NCBI GenBank assembly: GCA_017643385.1
Contig: JAEPNN010000007.1
Location: forward strand, 1 to 64,000
Direction of reading: 5' to 3'
DNA length: 64,000 nt
DNA from: Dinoroseobacter sp.
Lineage (GTDB): Bacteria; Pseudomonadota; Alphaproteobacteria; Rhodobacterales; Rhodobacteraceae
The stretch's first letter is position 1; every line of letters starts with the position of its first letter. Of this stretch, positions 45,462 through 54,983 are shown piece after piece. The notes below the pieces were generated by a model. That model saw only the letters and a list, made by a program, of their open reading frames with translations. It ran no database searches and was not told the origin of the DNA. A program made the translations under genes and the position numbers.

Positions 45462-46579
45462 CAGCCGGATTTTCGGTTTGGTTAAACCTATTAAGGGCAG
45501 GCGCGGCCTTTGTCGTGCTGATGTCGCACTGGGCCTATCCGCGTTTTACTGACGGACGATGGGCTTGGGTGCGCGATTATAACCTCGGCTCCGACGCAGT
45601 TGTCCTTTTCTTCGTGCTCTCGGGGTTTGTCATTGCCTATGCGGCTTATGAAAAAGACACCTCCTTTTCCGCGTTTGCCTTTGCCCGTGGCACCCGTCTT
45701 TGGTCGGTGGCTTTGCCCGCCATTCTGCTAACTTACGGGCTGGATCAATTGGGCGCATATCTTTGGCCGGAAAGCTACGCAGGGTGGTGGTACGCGCCAC
45801 AGGAGCTTGGCACGATGCTGGTGCTTGGTTTGACATTTTCCAATGAATGGATGGGGTTGGCCACGCGCCTTGGAACAAACGGACCCTGGTGGTCGTTGAG
45901 CTATGAGGTCGCCTATTATGCGCTCTTTGCGATTGCCTTCTATATGGTTGGCGTTCGAAGGGTCGTGCTTTTGACGCTCTGCGCGTTGCTCGTCGGGCCT
46001 GTCATCCTGCTCTTGATGCCGTGCTGGCTGATGGGCGTGTGGCTTTACCGCAGGGTTACGTCGAATGACGTACCGGATCCAGGTTTAGGCAAGTATTATG
46101 CGGTCTTACCTGTTGTTTTTTATGGGCTACTGCAAGCCTTGGGCCTTCCGATGCATCTGATGGTTTTGACCGAAGCCCTCGTTGGACCTGACATGCCCAT
46201 CCTGTTGCGGTTTTCTGACGAGGTGTTGTGGAACACGCTGCTTGCCTTCGGTGTAACGCTGCATTTGTGGGGCATGGCGTCCGTCCTGCGCTCGCATGAC
46301 CTTCGGCAGCTTTCACGCCCCGTGGCGTGGGTCGCGGGCGGGAGTTTCTCGCTTTACGTTGTACACTACCCGCTTCTGCAGTTCCTGAGCGGCGGTCTTG
46401 GTGTCGGGTCCGGCGTGGTAGGCGACATGACGTTGCTTATCTTGACGATAGCGTTGTCCCTGATCTTTGCAGCCCTTTTCGAGCGGCCCTTGCCAAAGCT
46501 GCGCCGTTGGATCGGATCGGCAGTGCAGGCGGCACAGACAAGCCCCTCAGAGCGCGCGCAGGTGGCCAAGTTACCCTGA
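45458..46579 (+). CDS. Acyltransferase-3 family membrane protein
   Basis: A 373-residue polytopic protein of the acyltransferase-3 family, which moves acetyl or other acyl groups onto envelope sugars or lipids. Features: NLLRAGAAFVVLMSHWAYPR (the conserved early Arg and His), DAVVLFFVLSGFVIAYAAYE, ARGTRLWSVALPAILLTYGL, and the closing FSLYVVHYPLLQFLSG. About ten membrane helices. ATGA overlap with the upstream desaturase-family gene. Confidence 0.9.
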   Translation: MTAGFSVWLNLLRAGAAFVVLMSHWAYPRFTDGRWAWVRDYNLGSDAVVLFFVLSGFVIAYAAYEKDTSFSAFAFARGTRLWSVALPAILLTYGLDQLGAYLWPESYAGWWYAPQELGTMLVLGLTFSNEWMGLATRLGTNGPWWSLSYEVAYYALFAIAFYMVGVRRVVLLTLCALLVGPVILLLMPCWLMGVWLYRRVTSNDVPDPGLGKYYAVLPVVFYGLLQALGLPMHLMVLTEALVGPDMPILLRFSDEVLWNTLLAFGVTLHLWGMASVLRSHDLRQLSRPVAWVAGGSFSLYVVHYPLLQFLSGGLGVGSGVVGDMTLLILTIALSLIFAALFERPLPKLRRWIGSAVQAAQTSPSERAQVAKLP

Positions 46580-46652
46580 TCACAGCGAGGGTGGGCCTAT
46601 GACTGCTTGACTTGACCTGCCTCCCACGGAATTGGGGACGCAGGAGGAGCGC

Positions 46653-47555
46653 ATGCCCAGAAACGAAACCATGGATACGTTCGGCGCGGTGTCGCTGATC
46701 TTTTTCGTAGCACTCCTCGGCTTCAATCAGGTCGTGATCAAGGTGGTCAACGAGGGCCTCCAGCCCGTTTTCTTTGCGGGATTGCGGTCAGCTGGTGGCA
46801 TGGTCCTGCTCATGGCGTGGATGAGGTATCGGGGCCTGAGTTTCCGGGTCACGCCCGGCACTTGGGGCGTTGGCCTTCTGATCGGCACCGTTTTTGCGAT
46901 GGAGTTTGTTTGTCTCTTTCTGGCATTGGACCTGACGACAGTCGTGCGGACAGGGGTGATCTTCTATTCGATGCCCGTCTGGATGGCGATCATGTCCCAT
47001 TTTGCGCTTCCCGGAGACCGCATGCGCGGACCCAAGGCGCTTGGACTTGGGTTGGCGTTTCTGGGGGTTGGGTTCGCCATCACCACGCGGGGCGATCTCT
47101 CGGGCGGATCGCTGGCCGGAGACCTCTTTGCGCTTGGTGGGGCCATCTGCTGGGCAGGGTCCGCAATGCTAGCAAAGGCGTCCAGACTTCGTCATGAAAC
47201 ACCAGAGATGCAGTTGCTTTGGCAGTTGGCGATATCCGCTTCGGTGATCCTTGGAATGTCTCTGTTTTTCGGCCCGTTCATTCGGGATTTTCAGCCGCTT
47301 TTGCACCTGCCGGGGGTCGCGTTTCAGATCACGCTGGTCAGTCTGGGCTTTGTATTCTGGCTTTGGCTCTTGTCCATGTATTCCGCGTCAGGTGTTGCCT
47401 CATTCGGATTTCTGGGGCCGATCTTCGGTGTGCTCTTTGGGTGGCTGATCTTGGGTGAAACCGTCGGGCTTGGCGTATGGGTCGCGCTGGCATTGGTCGC
47501 AGCCGGTCTTTTCCTGATCAACCGACCAGAAAAAACACCCGAGACAAACGCCTGA
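46653..47555 (+). CDS. EamA/DMT-family transporter (5)
   Basis: A 300-residue ten-helix DMT protein: AVSLIFFVALLGFNQVVIKV, VFFAGLRSAGGMVLLMAWMR, ALDLTTVVRTGVIFYSMPVW, GGAICWAGSAMLAKASRLRH and the end FLGPIFGVLFGWLILGETVG. ATG at 46653 follows GCAGGAGGAGC; an in-frame TTG at 46632 is disregarded. Its stop codon abuts the stop of selO without a gap (TGA|TCA). Confidence 0.92.
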   Translation: MPRNETMDTFGAVSLIFFVALLGFNQVVIKVVNEGLQPVFFAGLRSAGGMVLLMAWMRYRGLSFRVTPGTWGVGLLIGTVFAMEFVCLFLALDLTTVVRTGVIFYSMPVWMAIMSHFALPGDRMRGPKALGLGLAFLGVGFAITTRGDLSGGSLAGDLFALGGAICWAGSAMLAKASRLRHETPEMQLLWQLAISASVILGMSLFFGPFIRDFQPLLHLPGVAFQITLVSLGFVFWLWLLSMYSASGVASFGFLGPIFGVLFGWLILGETVGLGVWVALALVAAGLFLINRPEKTPETNA

Positions 47556-48974
47556 TCAAGTTCCGCAGAATGTCTGCCGAACCGCATTTTCCATCGTTGC
47601 GGGCACTTGCAGATCGGCGTGTTCCGGCTGGTCCTTAAACGGCGTTCGCAAGACAGAGTTCAACCGATTGAAATGGGAATAATCACCCAGAACGCCAGAC
47701 TGTATGGCCGCTTCAATCTGGTGGTTGCGCGGGATAAAGCCGGGGTTTGCGCGCGGCAGGGCCGTTTCCCAATCGGCGAGACGTGATTTGGTCCACCGTT
47801 CGGTCCATGCGTCATACGCGTTGGGGTCTTTGAAAAGATCACGCGTCTGACCGCTGGCCAGTCCGCGAAAGGCAAGCGTGAAGTCTGCATGCCCCGTGAT
47901 TAGGCCAAGAAACTCCTGAACCAGACCCGCCGTGTCGGCCGCCCCGGGATCAAGCGCGAGTTTTGCAGCAAACTCTGTGCCATATGCTTTGGCATAAAGG
48001 TCTGGGAAAGCGTGAACAGCCTCCGTCGCAAGCTCGATCCCTGTGTTTTGATCCGCATCGATCAACGGCAACAGCGCGGTGGCAAGCTGTGCGAGGTTCC
48101 ACACTGCGATCTCGGGTTGATTGCCATAGGCATACCGCCCGTATTGATCGATCGAAGAATAGACCGTCTCGGGGTGGTAGGTCTCCATGAAGGCACAGGG
48201 ACCATAATCGATTGTCTCGCCCGAAATGGTCATATTATCGGTGTTCATCACCCCATGAATGAAGCCAAGCCCCATCCATTTCGCGATCAGTTTTGCTTGG
48301 GCAGCGATAACCGAATTGAGCAGATCAAGTGTGGTTTTGGCTTCAGGATAATGCCGCTTTATCGCAAATTCACAGAGCGTTGCGAGCGCTTCTTCATCCT
48401 GGCGCGCCGCAAAGTACTGAAATGTACCCACCCGAAGATGGCTCGCCGCCACACGCGTCAGCACCGCGCCGGGAAGCGGGGCTTCGCGAAGAACGATTTC
48501 GCCAGTGGTCACGGCCGCAAGCGCGCGGGTTGTTGGAACTTCAAGCGCGTGCATGGCCTCTGATACGATATATTCGCGCATGACCGGGCCCAGCCACACG
48601 CGCCCATCACCCATGCGGCTGTAGGGCGTTGGCCCAGAACCCTTCAATTGGATATCGCGCAAATTACCTTGGGTGTCGCGCAGCTCCCCCAGAAGCAACG
48701 CGCGACCGTCACCCAGTTGCGGGCTCCAGCCGCCAAACTGATGCCCGGCATAAACCTGGGCCAAGGGTTCTGCGCCCGCAGGCACGTGATTGCCCGCAAG
48801 CATTGCCAAACCGTCCTCGGAATTCAGCCAATCTGCGTCCAGTCCCAGCTGATGTGCCAGATCTGCATTGATGGCTACCAATCCGGGTTTCTCGACCGGT
48901 TTTGCCGACATGCGGGTGAAGAACCGGTCAGGCAGGCGGGCATAGCTGTTCTGGAAGGGGATCGCTTGGGTCAT
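47556..48974 (-). CDS. selO: Protein adenylyltransferase SelO (YdiU family)
   Basis: A pseudokinase-fold enzyme that transfers AMP to hydroxyl side chains (AMPylation) in redox control. The 472-residue protein has typical blocks: [79 protein letters not shown] and YGPCAFME. The C-terminus ends FCGT; this Cys occupies the site of selenocysteine in animal SelO and matches the usual bacterial form. Converges without gap on a DMT gene. Confidence 0.95.
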   Translation of the reverse strand: MTQAIPFQNSYARLPDRFFTRMSAKPVEKPGLVAINADLAHQLGLDADWLNSEDGLAMLAGNHVPAGAEPLAQVYAGHQFGGWSPQLGDGRALLLGELRDTQGNLRDIQLKGSGPTPYSRMGDGRVWLGPVMREYIVSEAMHALEVPTTRALAAVTTGEIVLREAPLPGAVLTRVAASHLRVGTFQYFAARQDEEALATLCEFAIKRHYPEAKTTLDLLNSVIAAQAKLIAKWMGLGFIHGVMNTDNMTISGETIDYGPCAFMETYHPETVYSSIDQYGRYAYGNQPEIAVWNLAQLATALLPLIDADQNTGIELATEAVHAFPDLYAKAYGTEFAAKLALDPGAADTAGLVQEFLGLITGHADFTLAFRGLASGQTRDLFKDPNAYDAWTERWTKSRLADWETALPRANPGFIPRNHQIEAAIQSGVLGDYSHFNRLNSVLRTPFKDQPEHADLQVPATMENAVRQTFCGT

Positions 48975-49040
48975 GGCTCATAAATATGGACGCTGGCAGG
49001 GATGTCGAGGGGCTGTCCTGCCCGCATTTGCTTGAAACTT

Positions 49041-49439
49041 CTATTTAAGGCCTGCGCAGACGTCGCGCACATGTGTCAGAAACCACTGAACGTCCGGCGC
49101 GTCGCCGGTTAGGGCATTCCAGGACAGCGAAAGCGTCAACGGAGAGAGCGCGAATGGTGCATCTCTCACGTCGAGATCATAGGCGCCTGCCGCATCTCGC
49201 AGCGTTATGGAAGGCGCCGTCAGCAACATGTCAGTTTGGGCAAGCGCCGAGGCCGCGACAGCGAAGTTCGGGACAACAGCGCTGATCCGGCGCTCGATCC
49301 CAAGTTTCGTCGCCGCTTGATCGACCGGACCTTTCCCTTGCGGACCCGTTGTCCTGACTTGCACATGTGTGTGTTTGGCCCAGGCGTCCAGCGACCAGTC
49401 CGCAAATGCAGGCGCATCTCCTGCGGTTGATTTTGGCAT
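49041..49439 (-). pseudogene. LysR-type regulator, remnant of the ligand-binding domain
   Basis: A 132-residue frame that matches only the end of a LysR-family protein: HTHVQVRTTGPQGKGPVDQA, LGIERRISAVVPNFAVAASA and LTLSLSWNALTGDAPDVQWF are the usual final part of LysR substrate-binding domains. The N-terminal helix-turn-helix and first lobe (about 170 residues) are missing, no ribosome site precedes the ATG, and only 109 bases separate it from the upstream nucleoside hydrolase gene. It is therefore most likely a truncated relic. The missing 5' part is not present elsewhere in the window. Confidence 0.75.
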
Positions 49440-49548
49440 TCACGTGGTAATCGTTGCCCTGGAAATTGCCGCCTTCATCGCGGTTTATAAGGTATCAAAG
49501 CGAGAAACTGGATCTGCCTTTTCAGCGCAATCGTAATCGCAAAAGCCC

Positions 49549-50487
49549 TTACAACCGCGCGATACGCTCTGTCAGCAAGCCAAAGAAGCCGTCGGCATCC
49601 ACGTCGCCCATGAACATCGCGTTGGCTTCGCGCCCGGACACGCGCCACCAGTCAGCTACTGTCATGCCGCGTGTGAACGTACCGTCCAGTTCGATCTCGA
49701 CGTTCACGTGACGACCTGAAAAAAGGGCCGGTTTGATCAGGTAGGCTATCACGCACGGATCATGCAAAGGCGCACCTGCGCTGCCGTATTTTTCCTTGTC
49801 AAAGCGCTCGAAGAAATCGGTCCATTCGGCGACCATGCGGCCCGGCTCGGTCCCCATATCGCGGAAGCCCTGAACATGGGGGGCTGTCGTGAGCGCCTTG
49901 TGCGTAACATCAAGCGGCATCACCACAATTGGGACGCCTGATTTGAACACGATATCCGCAGCTTCCGGGTCAACATAGATGTTGAATTCGGCCGACGGGG
50001 TGATGTTGCCTACCTCGAAATACGCTCCGCCCATCAGCACGATTTCCTGAATGCATGGGATAATATCGGGAGCGCGTTCCATGGCAGTGGCGATATTGGT
50101 CAGAGGCCCGAGCGGACAGAGTGTCACCGTTCCTTCCGGTTCCGTGCGCAGCGTCTCGATGATAAAGTCAACCGCGTGCTGGTCTTGAAGTGGCATCGTC
50201 GGATCAGCCAGTTGCGGTCCATCAAGGCCCGTCTTGCCGTGCACATGCTCCGCGGTCACAAGCTTCGCCTTCATTGGGGCATCACAGCCTGCAAACACCT
50301 TCGTCTCTGGCCTGCCGGCAAGCTCACAAACGATGCGGGCATTGCGTTCGGTCAGCGGAAGCGGGACGTTTCCGGCCACAGCTGTGATGCCAAGGACGTC
50401 CACATCTTCGGGAGAGGCCAGCGCCAGCAGGATGGCAACTGCATCGTCCTGGCCGGGATCGGTATCAATAATGATTTTGCGTGTCAT
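49549..50487 (-). CDS. Nucleoside hydrolase
   Basis: Cleaves the N-glycosidic bond of ribonucleosides for salvage. The 312-residue protein shows the Ca-binding signature DTDPGQDDA (8-16), GITAVAGNVPLPLT, EHVHGKTGLDGP, PLGPLTNIATAMER, LMGGAYFEVGNITPSAEFNI and HDPCVIAYL. It resembles the RihA/RihB pyrimidine-preferring type, but specificity cannot be settled from sequence. It lies 39 bases downstream of mazG on the same strand and may be co-transcribed. Confidence 0.94.
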   Translation of the reverse strand: MTRKIIIDTDPGQDDAVAILLALASPEDVDVLGITAVAGNVPLPLTERNARIVCELAGRPETKVFAGCDAPMKAKLVTAEHVHGKTGLDGPQLADPTMPLQDQHAVDFIIETLRTEPEGTVTLCPLGPLTNIATAMERAPDIIPCIQEIVLMGGAYFEVGNITPSAEFNIYVDPEAADIVFKSGVPIVVMPLDVTHKALTTAPHVQGFRDMGTEPGRMVAEWTDFFERFDKEKYGSAGAPLHDPCVIAYLIKPALFSGRHVNVEIELDGTFTRGMTVADWWRVSGREANAMFMGDVDADGFFGLLTERIARL

Positions 50488-50526
50488 GGCGCGACACTGG
50501 CGCGCCAGCGGGGCAGGGGCAAGACC

Positions 50527-51354
50527 CTATCGCTCGCGTAGCTTCGCTTCATCCCACAACGCGTCCATCTCTGTAAGGTCGCTGTCGGTCGGGGCTTTGC
50601 CACGCTTTGCCAGTTCGGCCTCGATATAAGCGAACCGACGCGTGAACTTGCCGTTTGCGGCACGCAATGCGGCTTCGGGATCGATCTCCCAATGCCGTGC
50701 CAGATTGGCCATGACGAAGAGCAGATCACCAAATTCCTCGAAGGTCTTTTCGGGCCCGAGTGTGTCGCGGGCCTCTCTTAATTCGCGGCTCTCTTCTTCG
50801 ATCTTGGCCAGCACATGGCTGTCATCCGGCCAGTCAAAGCCAACGCGCGCGGCGCGCTTTTGCAACTTCATGGCGCGCAAGAGCGCGGGCAGACCAAGCG
50901 CGACCCCATCAAGCACGCCGGCCTCACCGCGTTTTTCGCGTTCCGCGGCTTTCTGAACCTCCCAATCGCGGGTCTGCTGTTCAGCTGACTTGTTGCGCGA
51001 TTCCGCGCCAAACACATGCGGATGCCGATCCACCATCTTCTGCGCGATGGCCTCGGCCACATCGTGAAAATCGTAGCGCCCTTCTTCGGCGCTCATTTGC
51101 GTGTGATAGATGGTCTGCAAGAGCAGATCACCCAACTCGCCCTTCAGGTCATCCCAAGCCTCGCGTTCGATCGCATCTGCGACCTCATAGGCTTCCTCGA
51201 TTGTATAAGGGGCAATCGAACCAAAATCCTGCTCGATATCCCATGGGCACCCGGTCTCCGGATCGCGCAATCGGCGCATGATTTCGAGAAGCCTTGGCAG
51301 CCCTCCGCCCGGTGTCAGGCAGAGGGCTTGGCTGTCTTCAAACCCAAGGCTCAC
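50527..51354 (-). CDS. mazG: Nucleoside triphosphate pyrophosphohydrolase
   Basis: Hydrolyses (d)NTPs to monophosphates, a nucleotide-pool sanitiser. The 275-residue protein carries two MazG repeats: LLEIMRRLRDPETGCPWDIE with EEAYEVADAI and LKGELGDLLLQTIYHTQMSA, then VGFDWPDDSHVLAKIEEESR with FEEFGDLLFVMANLARHW. These ExxE12ExxD-type clusters bind Mg. Starts at a GTG overlapping the RND stop (GTGA), so the expression of the two genes is linked. Confidence 0.95.
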   Translation of the reverse strand: MSLGFEDSQALCLTPGGGLPRLLEIMRRLRDPETGCPWDIEQDFGSIAPYTIEEAYEVADAIEREAWDDLKGELGDLLLQTIYHTQMSAEEGRYDFHDVAEAIAQKMVDRHPHVFGAESRNKSAEQQTRDWEVQKAAEREKRGEAGVLDGVALGLPALLRAMKLQKRAARVGFDWPDDSHVLAKIEEESRELREARDTLGPEKTFEEFGDLLFVMANLARHWEIDPEAALRAANGKFTRRFAYIEAELAKRGKAPTDSDLTEMDALWDEAKLRER

Positions 51355-54300
51355 TCGGCGGCCTGCAAGGGCGGTCTGGGTGCAGGCTTTGCCTCGGGTG
51401 CAAACTCCTGCTCGGGCTCGTAAAGATCGCCGCTTTCGTCCCAGATAACCTCGGGTCGCTTTACTTTGCGGGCGGCACGGCGAAGCGCGATGTCGCGTGC
51501 TTCACGGCTCGCCCGTCCCAGGGACAGGGCGCGCAGTCGCATGGAAACACCATAAGCGCCGTCCTCGATCCAGACACGTAAAGCAAGCATTGCAGGGGTA
51601 AAGACCAATGTCAGAACCGTCGCGACACCAAGTCCGAAGACCACCGCTGTGGCCAGTTGCTTCCACCAAAGTGCGGTTGGGCTGTCGACTGAATAGCCAC
51701 CGCCAAAGAAATCGAGGCTGAGGCCAAACATCATTGGGGTCAGACCTGCCATCGTGGTGATCGTGGTCAACAAAACCGGTCGGATACGCACCTGCGCCGT
51801 CCGGCTGATGGCCTCCAGCCTGGGCATGTATTTGGAATACTCTTGGTAGGTATCAATCAGAACAATGTTGTTGTTCACCACGATCCCCGCCAGCGCCACA
51901 ATCCCTGTACCCGTCATGATCACCGAGAAGGGCTGCTGCATCACCAGCATCCCGATTAGCACGCCCGTTGTCGACAGTACGACGGCAACAAGCACAAGAA
52001 CGGCGTTGTAGAAGCTGTTGAACTGCGCCAGCAGGATGATGAACATCAGGAACAGCGCGCCGAGGAAGGCCTGTCCCAGGAAGGCCTGGCTTTCGGCTTC
52101 ATCTTCCTGATCTCCTGTCCATTCCCAGGTGATCCCCGGGGGCAGTTCGGCTTCGGTCTCGAGCCATTCGGTGAGCGCCGCAATCCGCTCTGCCGGTGTA
52201 ATGACCTCTCCCTCATCGTTTGCCATGTCCGGGGCGACACCGGCTTTAACGTCATAGTACCGCTCGCCATCCACACGGTCGATCTGACCGAGTTTGCGAA
52301 CCGGTGTCCGTGTGACAAAGTTTGACAACGGAACAAGCCCGTTCGGTGTGCGCACACGTAAGGTATCAAGCGTGGAAAGAACACGATCCTCTTCGGGGAA
52401 GCGTACGCGAATTTCGATTTCGTCGTCTGAACTGTCCACGCGCATCGTGTCCAGGAACACCCCGCGCGTGATCAGCTGCACCATCGCACCGACGGTCGCA
52501 ACATCGGCGCCATAGCGTCCGGCCTCGCCAGTATCGACATCGATCTGCCAGTCAATACCGGGCAGGGGCAACGTGTCTTCGATATCTGTCAGCGCAAGGG
52601 TTGCTTCAAACTGGCCCCGTGCCATCAACGTGGCTTCGGTCAGCGTCTCAAGATCGTCCCCCTTCAGGCGCAGATGAACGGGCTTGGCTGAGGCGGGGCC
52701 ACCAGTCGCCGCGAGGATCTCGACGCGAATGCCGGGGATCTCGGCCAGCTTTGCTTCCAAAGTATCGAGCACATAGTTGCCGCCAAAATTCGGATCGACA
52801 GCATTGCGGGTCACTGTGAAAAGCCCGAAGACATCGAACCACGGCAGTTCCACCTGAGGCCGGTTTTCCCAAGGGATCAGTTCCAGTTGGATTTGGCCGA
52901 TGGTATCCAAGGGGGCGCGCGCGCCGCCAGTGTTCTGGTTCAGACCGCCTTCGCCCGCAAAAGCGAAGATCGACTGAATGCCGGGCATTTCGCGGGCCAC
53001 GGCTTCGGCCTGTTGCAGCAGAGCGTCTTTTTCTTCCAGCGAATGGTTGCCGCGCGCCCTTACGTAGACGATGGCCTGTTCCGGTTCGACATCGACGAAA
53101 AACTCAACGCCACGGTTGTTTGCCGAGAAGACCGAAAAGGTAGTGACCACAACGAAGCCCACCACACCGATGGCCACCAATGGCATGATCGGGTTGTTTG
53201 TAATGCCTCGGATGATCCAGCCAAAAGGTGTTCTGCGGAAGCCTGCGCGTATGGGCTTGCGACGGCGACGTTGAATTTTTGCGGCCGTCAGCGTCACGGA
53301 CAAAGCTGCTGCAGAGAGGGCAAACATTACTGGTCCAAGAAATCCGGTGCCAAACCCGCTCGCCTCTGGGCCAAGCAGGTAGCTCGGGTTCAACGTCTGC
53401 ATGGCGGCAATGAACACCGCATAGCCCGAAATAGCCGCCAGCGCGGCGCGTACCAGATACGGAAACCGCATCAGAACCGAAGACGCACGTTCCAGCGTGC
53501 GGGTGGTCCGACCGGCGACACCGCCCATAACTGGCAAGTAAACCAGCGCCACGATGAGGGAAGCGGACAGAACAAAGATCAGAGTGACTGGCAACATGCC
53601 CATGAATTCGCCCGCAACACCCGGCCAGAAAAGCATCGGAAGGAAGGCGCAAAGGGTCGTCGCAGTGGACGAGACCACTGGCCAGAACATGCGCTTCGCC
53701 GCTTCGGTGAAGGCTTGCATCGGTCCGGCGCCTTCCTGAATTCGGCGATCGGCATATTCAACCACGACGATAGCACCATCCACCAGCATCCCCACCGCGA
53801 GGATCAGGCCAAACATCACGATGTTGGATACCGTCACGCCCATCATCGCAAGAAACGCAAAACACAGCAGGAAGGATGTCGGGATTGCGAAGCCCACCAA
53901 AAGGGCGGACCGCGTTCCAAGCGCGCCGAGAACCACAATCATAACGAGTGCGATTGCCGTCAGGACCGAGCCTTCAAGCTGACTGACCATGCTGGCCACC
54001 TCGCGGGAACGGTCCATGGAAATCGACACATCCACCGCCTGCTGCAATTCAGTTGGCCATTTGGCCTGCTCGGCAGCGACGGTCTCGCGGATGAGCGCAA
54101 CCGTATCGATAATGTTGTAGCCCTTGCGCTTGACCACTTGCAGCGCCACCGTGGCATCTCCATTGAACCGAGCAGTGCCTTCCCTGTCTTCGAAGGTCAG
54201 CCTGATTTCGGCGAGATCTCCAAGCGTAACAACGCGGTCGCCATTTACTTTGACCGGGAGGTTCATCACGTCTGTTGCGTCGTCAAAGGCAGAAGGTATT

Positions 54301-54983
54301 TTCAGCGCAAAAGCACCATTATCGGTGGTGACCTGGTCTGCAGCGATCAATTGGTTGTTGTTTTGAACTACCTGCAGAAGCTCGGCCGCGGTCACATTGT
54401 AGGCTTCCAGACGCAGTGGGTCGATTTTGACCTCAAGCATTTCTTCACGCTGACCAGCAAGACCGGCTTCAAGGACAGGTTCCAACCCTTCCAGCGTGTC
54501 CTGCATGTCTTTCGCGAGACGGAGCAAAGTTCGTTCTGGAAGTGACCCTGTCAGGTTCACTACGATGATCGGGAATTGTGAGAAGTTAAACTCACTGATT
54601 TGGTAGGCATCGGCCCCTTGCGGAAAATTAGCCTGCGCATTGTTCATCTTGTCGCGCACATCCGCGATGGTCTGGTTCTTGTCCCAACCAAACTCAAACT
54701 CCAGCACCAGACCCGCGAAGCCTTCGGCGGCTGTCCCGGACATTTGGTCTAGCCCGTCAAGGTCAGCAAGCTCGGTCTCCATGACCTTTACGAGCAGTTT
54801 CTCGCTGTCTTGTGCTGAAATACCCGCAAACGGCACCGAAACAAAAAGCGCGGGAACTTCAATATCCGGCTCACCTTCCTTTGGAAGAGAAACATATGCG
54901 ACGGTCCCGATCGTGATCGAGAGCGCGATAAATGCCAGAACCATCCGCGCCCGGGACGCGGCCCAATCGACGATACCGGTCAT
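51351..54983 (-). CDS. RND-family efflux permease with extra helices
   Basis: A 1210-residue AcrB-type pump, proton-driven, working with the adaptor encoded upstream. Family features: VSLPKEGEPDIEVPALFVSV at the start, the fourth-helix motif LAVGMLVDGAIVVVEY (Asp402 present, the second acidic position is Gly403), and near the end ALAGIVVNNNIVLIDTYQEY. It is longer than usual (about 1030-1050): around residues 510-568, between helix 6 and 7, two additional hydrophobic segments with a basic RRRRKP turn appear. The C-terminal tail (about 70 residues) is also long and charged. ATG at 54983 overlaps the adaptor stop. Confidence 0.92.
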   Translation of the reverse strand: MTGIVDWAASRARMVLAFIALSITIGTVAYVSLPKEGEPDIEVPALFVSVPFAGISAQDSEKLLVKVMETELADLDGLDQMSGTAAEGFAGLVLEFEFGWDKNQTIADVRDKMNNAQANFPQGADAYQISEFNFSQFPIIVVNLTGSLPERTLLRLAKDMQDTLEGLEPVLEAGLAGQREEMLEVKIDPLRLEAYNVTAAELLQVVQNNNQLIAADQVTTDNGAFALKIPSAFDDATDVMNLPVKVNGDRVVTLGDLAEIRLTFEDREGTARFNGDATVALQVVKRKGYNIIDTVALIRETVAAEQAKWPTELQQAVDVSISMDRSREVASMVSQLEGSVLTAIALVMIVVLGALGTRSALLVGFAIPTSFLLCFAFLAMMGVTVSNIVMFGLILAVGMLVDGAIVVVEYADRRIQEGAGPMQAFTEAAKRMFWPVVSSTATTLCAFLPMLFWPGVAGEFMGMLPVTLIFVLSASLIVALVYLPVMGGVAGRTTRTLERASSVLMRFPYLVRAALAAISGYAVFIAAMQTLNPSYLLGPEASGFGTGFLGPVMFALSAAALSVTLTAAKIQRRRRKPIRAGFRRTPFGWIIRGITNNPIMPLVAIGVVGFVVVTTFSVFSANNRGVEFFVDVEPEQAIVYVRARGNHSLEEKDALLQQAEAVAREMPGIQSIFAFAGEGGLNQNTGGARAPLDTIGQIQLELIPWENRPQVELPWFDVFGLFTVTRNAVDPNFGGNYVLDTLEAKLAEIPGIRVEILAATGGPASAKPVHLRLKGDDLETLTEATLMARGQFEATLALTDIEDTLPLPGIDWQIDVDTGEAGRYGADVATVGAMVQLITRGVFLDTMRVDSSDDEIEIRVRFPEEDRVLSTLDTLRVRTPNGLVPLSNFVTRTPVRKLGQIDRVDGERYYDVKAGVAPDMANDEGEVITPAERIAALTEWLETEAELPPGITWEWTGDQEDEAESQAFLGQAFLGALFLMFIILLAQFNSFYNAVLVLVAVVLSTTGVLIGMLVMQQPFSVIMTGTGIVALAGIVVNNNIVLIDTYQEYSKYMPRLEAISRTAQVRIRPVLLTTITTMAGLTPMMFGLSLDFFGGGYSVDSPTALWWKQLATAVVFGLGVATVLTLVFTPAMLALRVWIEDGAYGVSMRLRALSLGRASREARDIALRRAARKVKRPEVIWDESGDLYEPEQEFAPEAKPAPRPPLQAAE

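Noticed and set aside
49440-49548. Sequence upstream of the LysR remnant reading GGNFQGND, reminiscent of ammonia-lyases
   Set aside because: Only eight residues in a frame with a stop shortly before; treated as chance.
52887-54545. 552-codon plus-strand frame
   Set aside because: It is antisense to the RND permease gene and its composition mirrors that gene; no domain or ribosome site.
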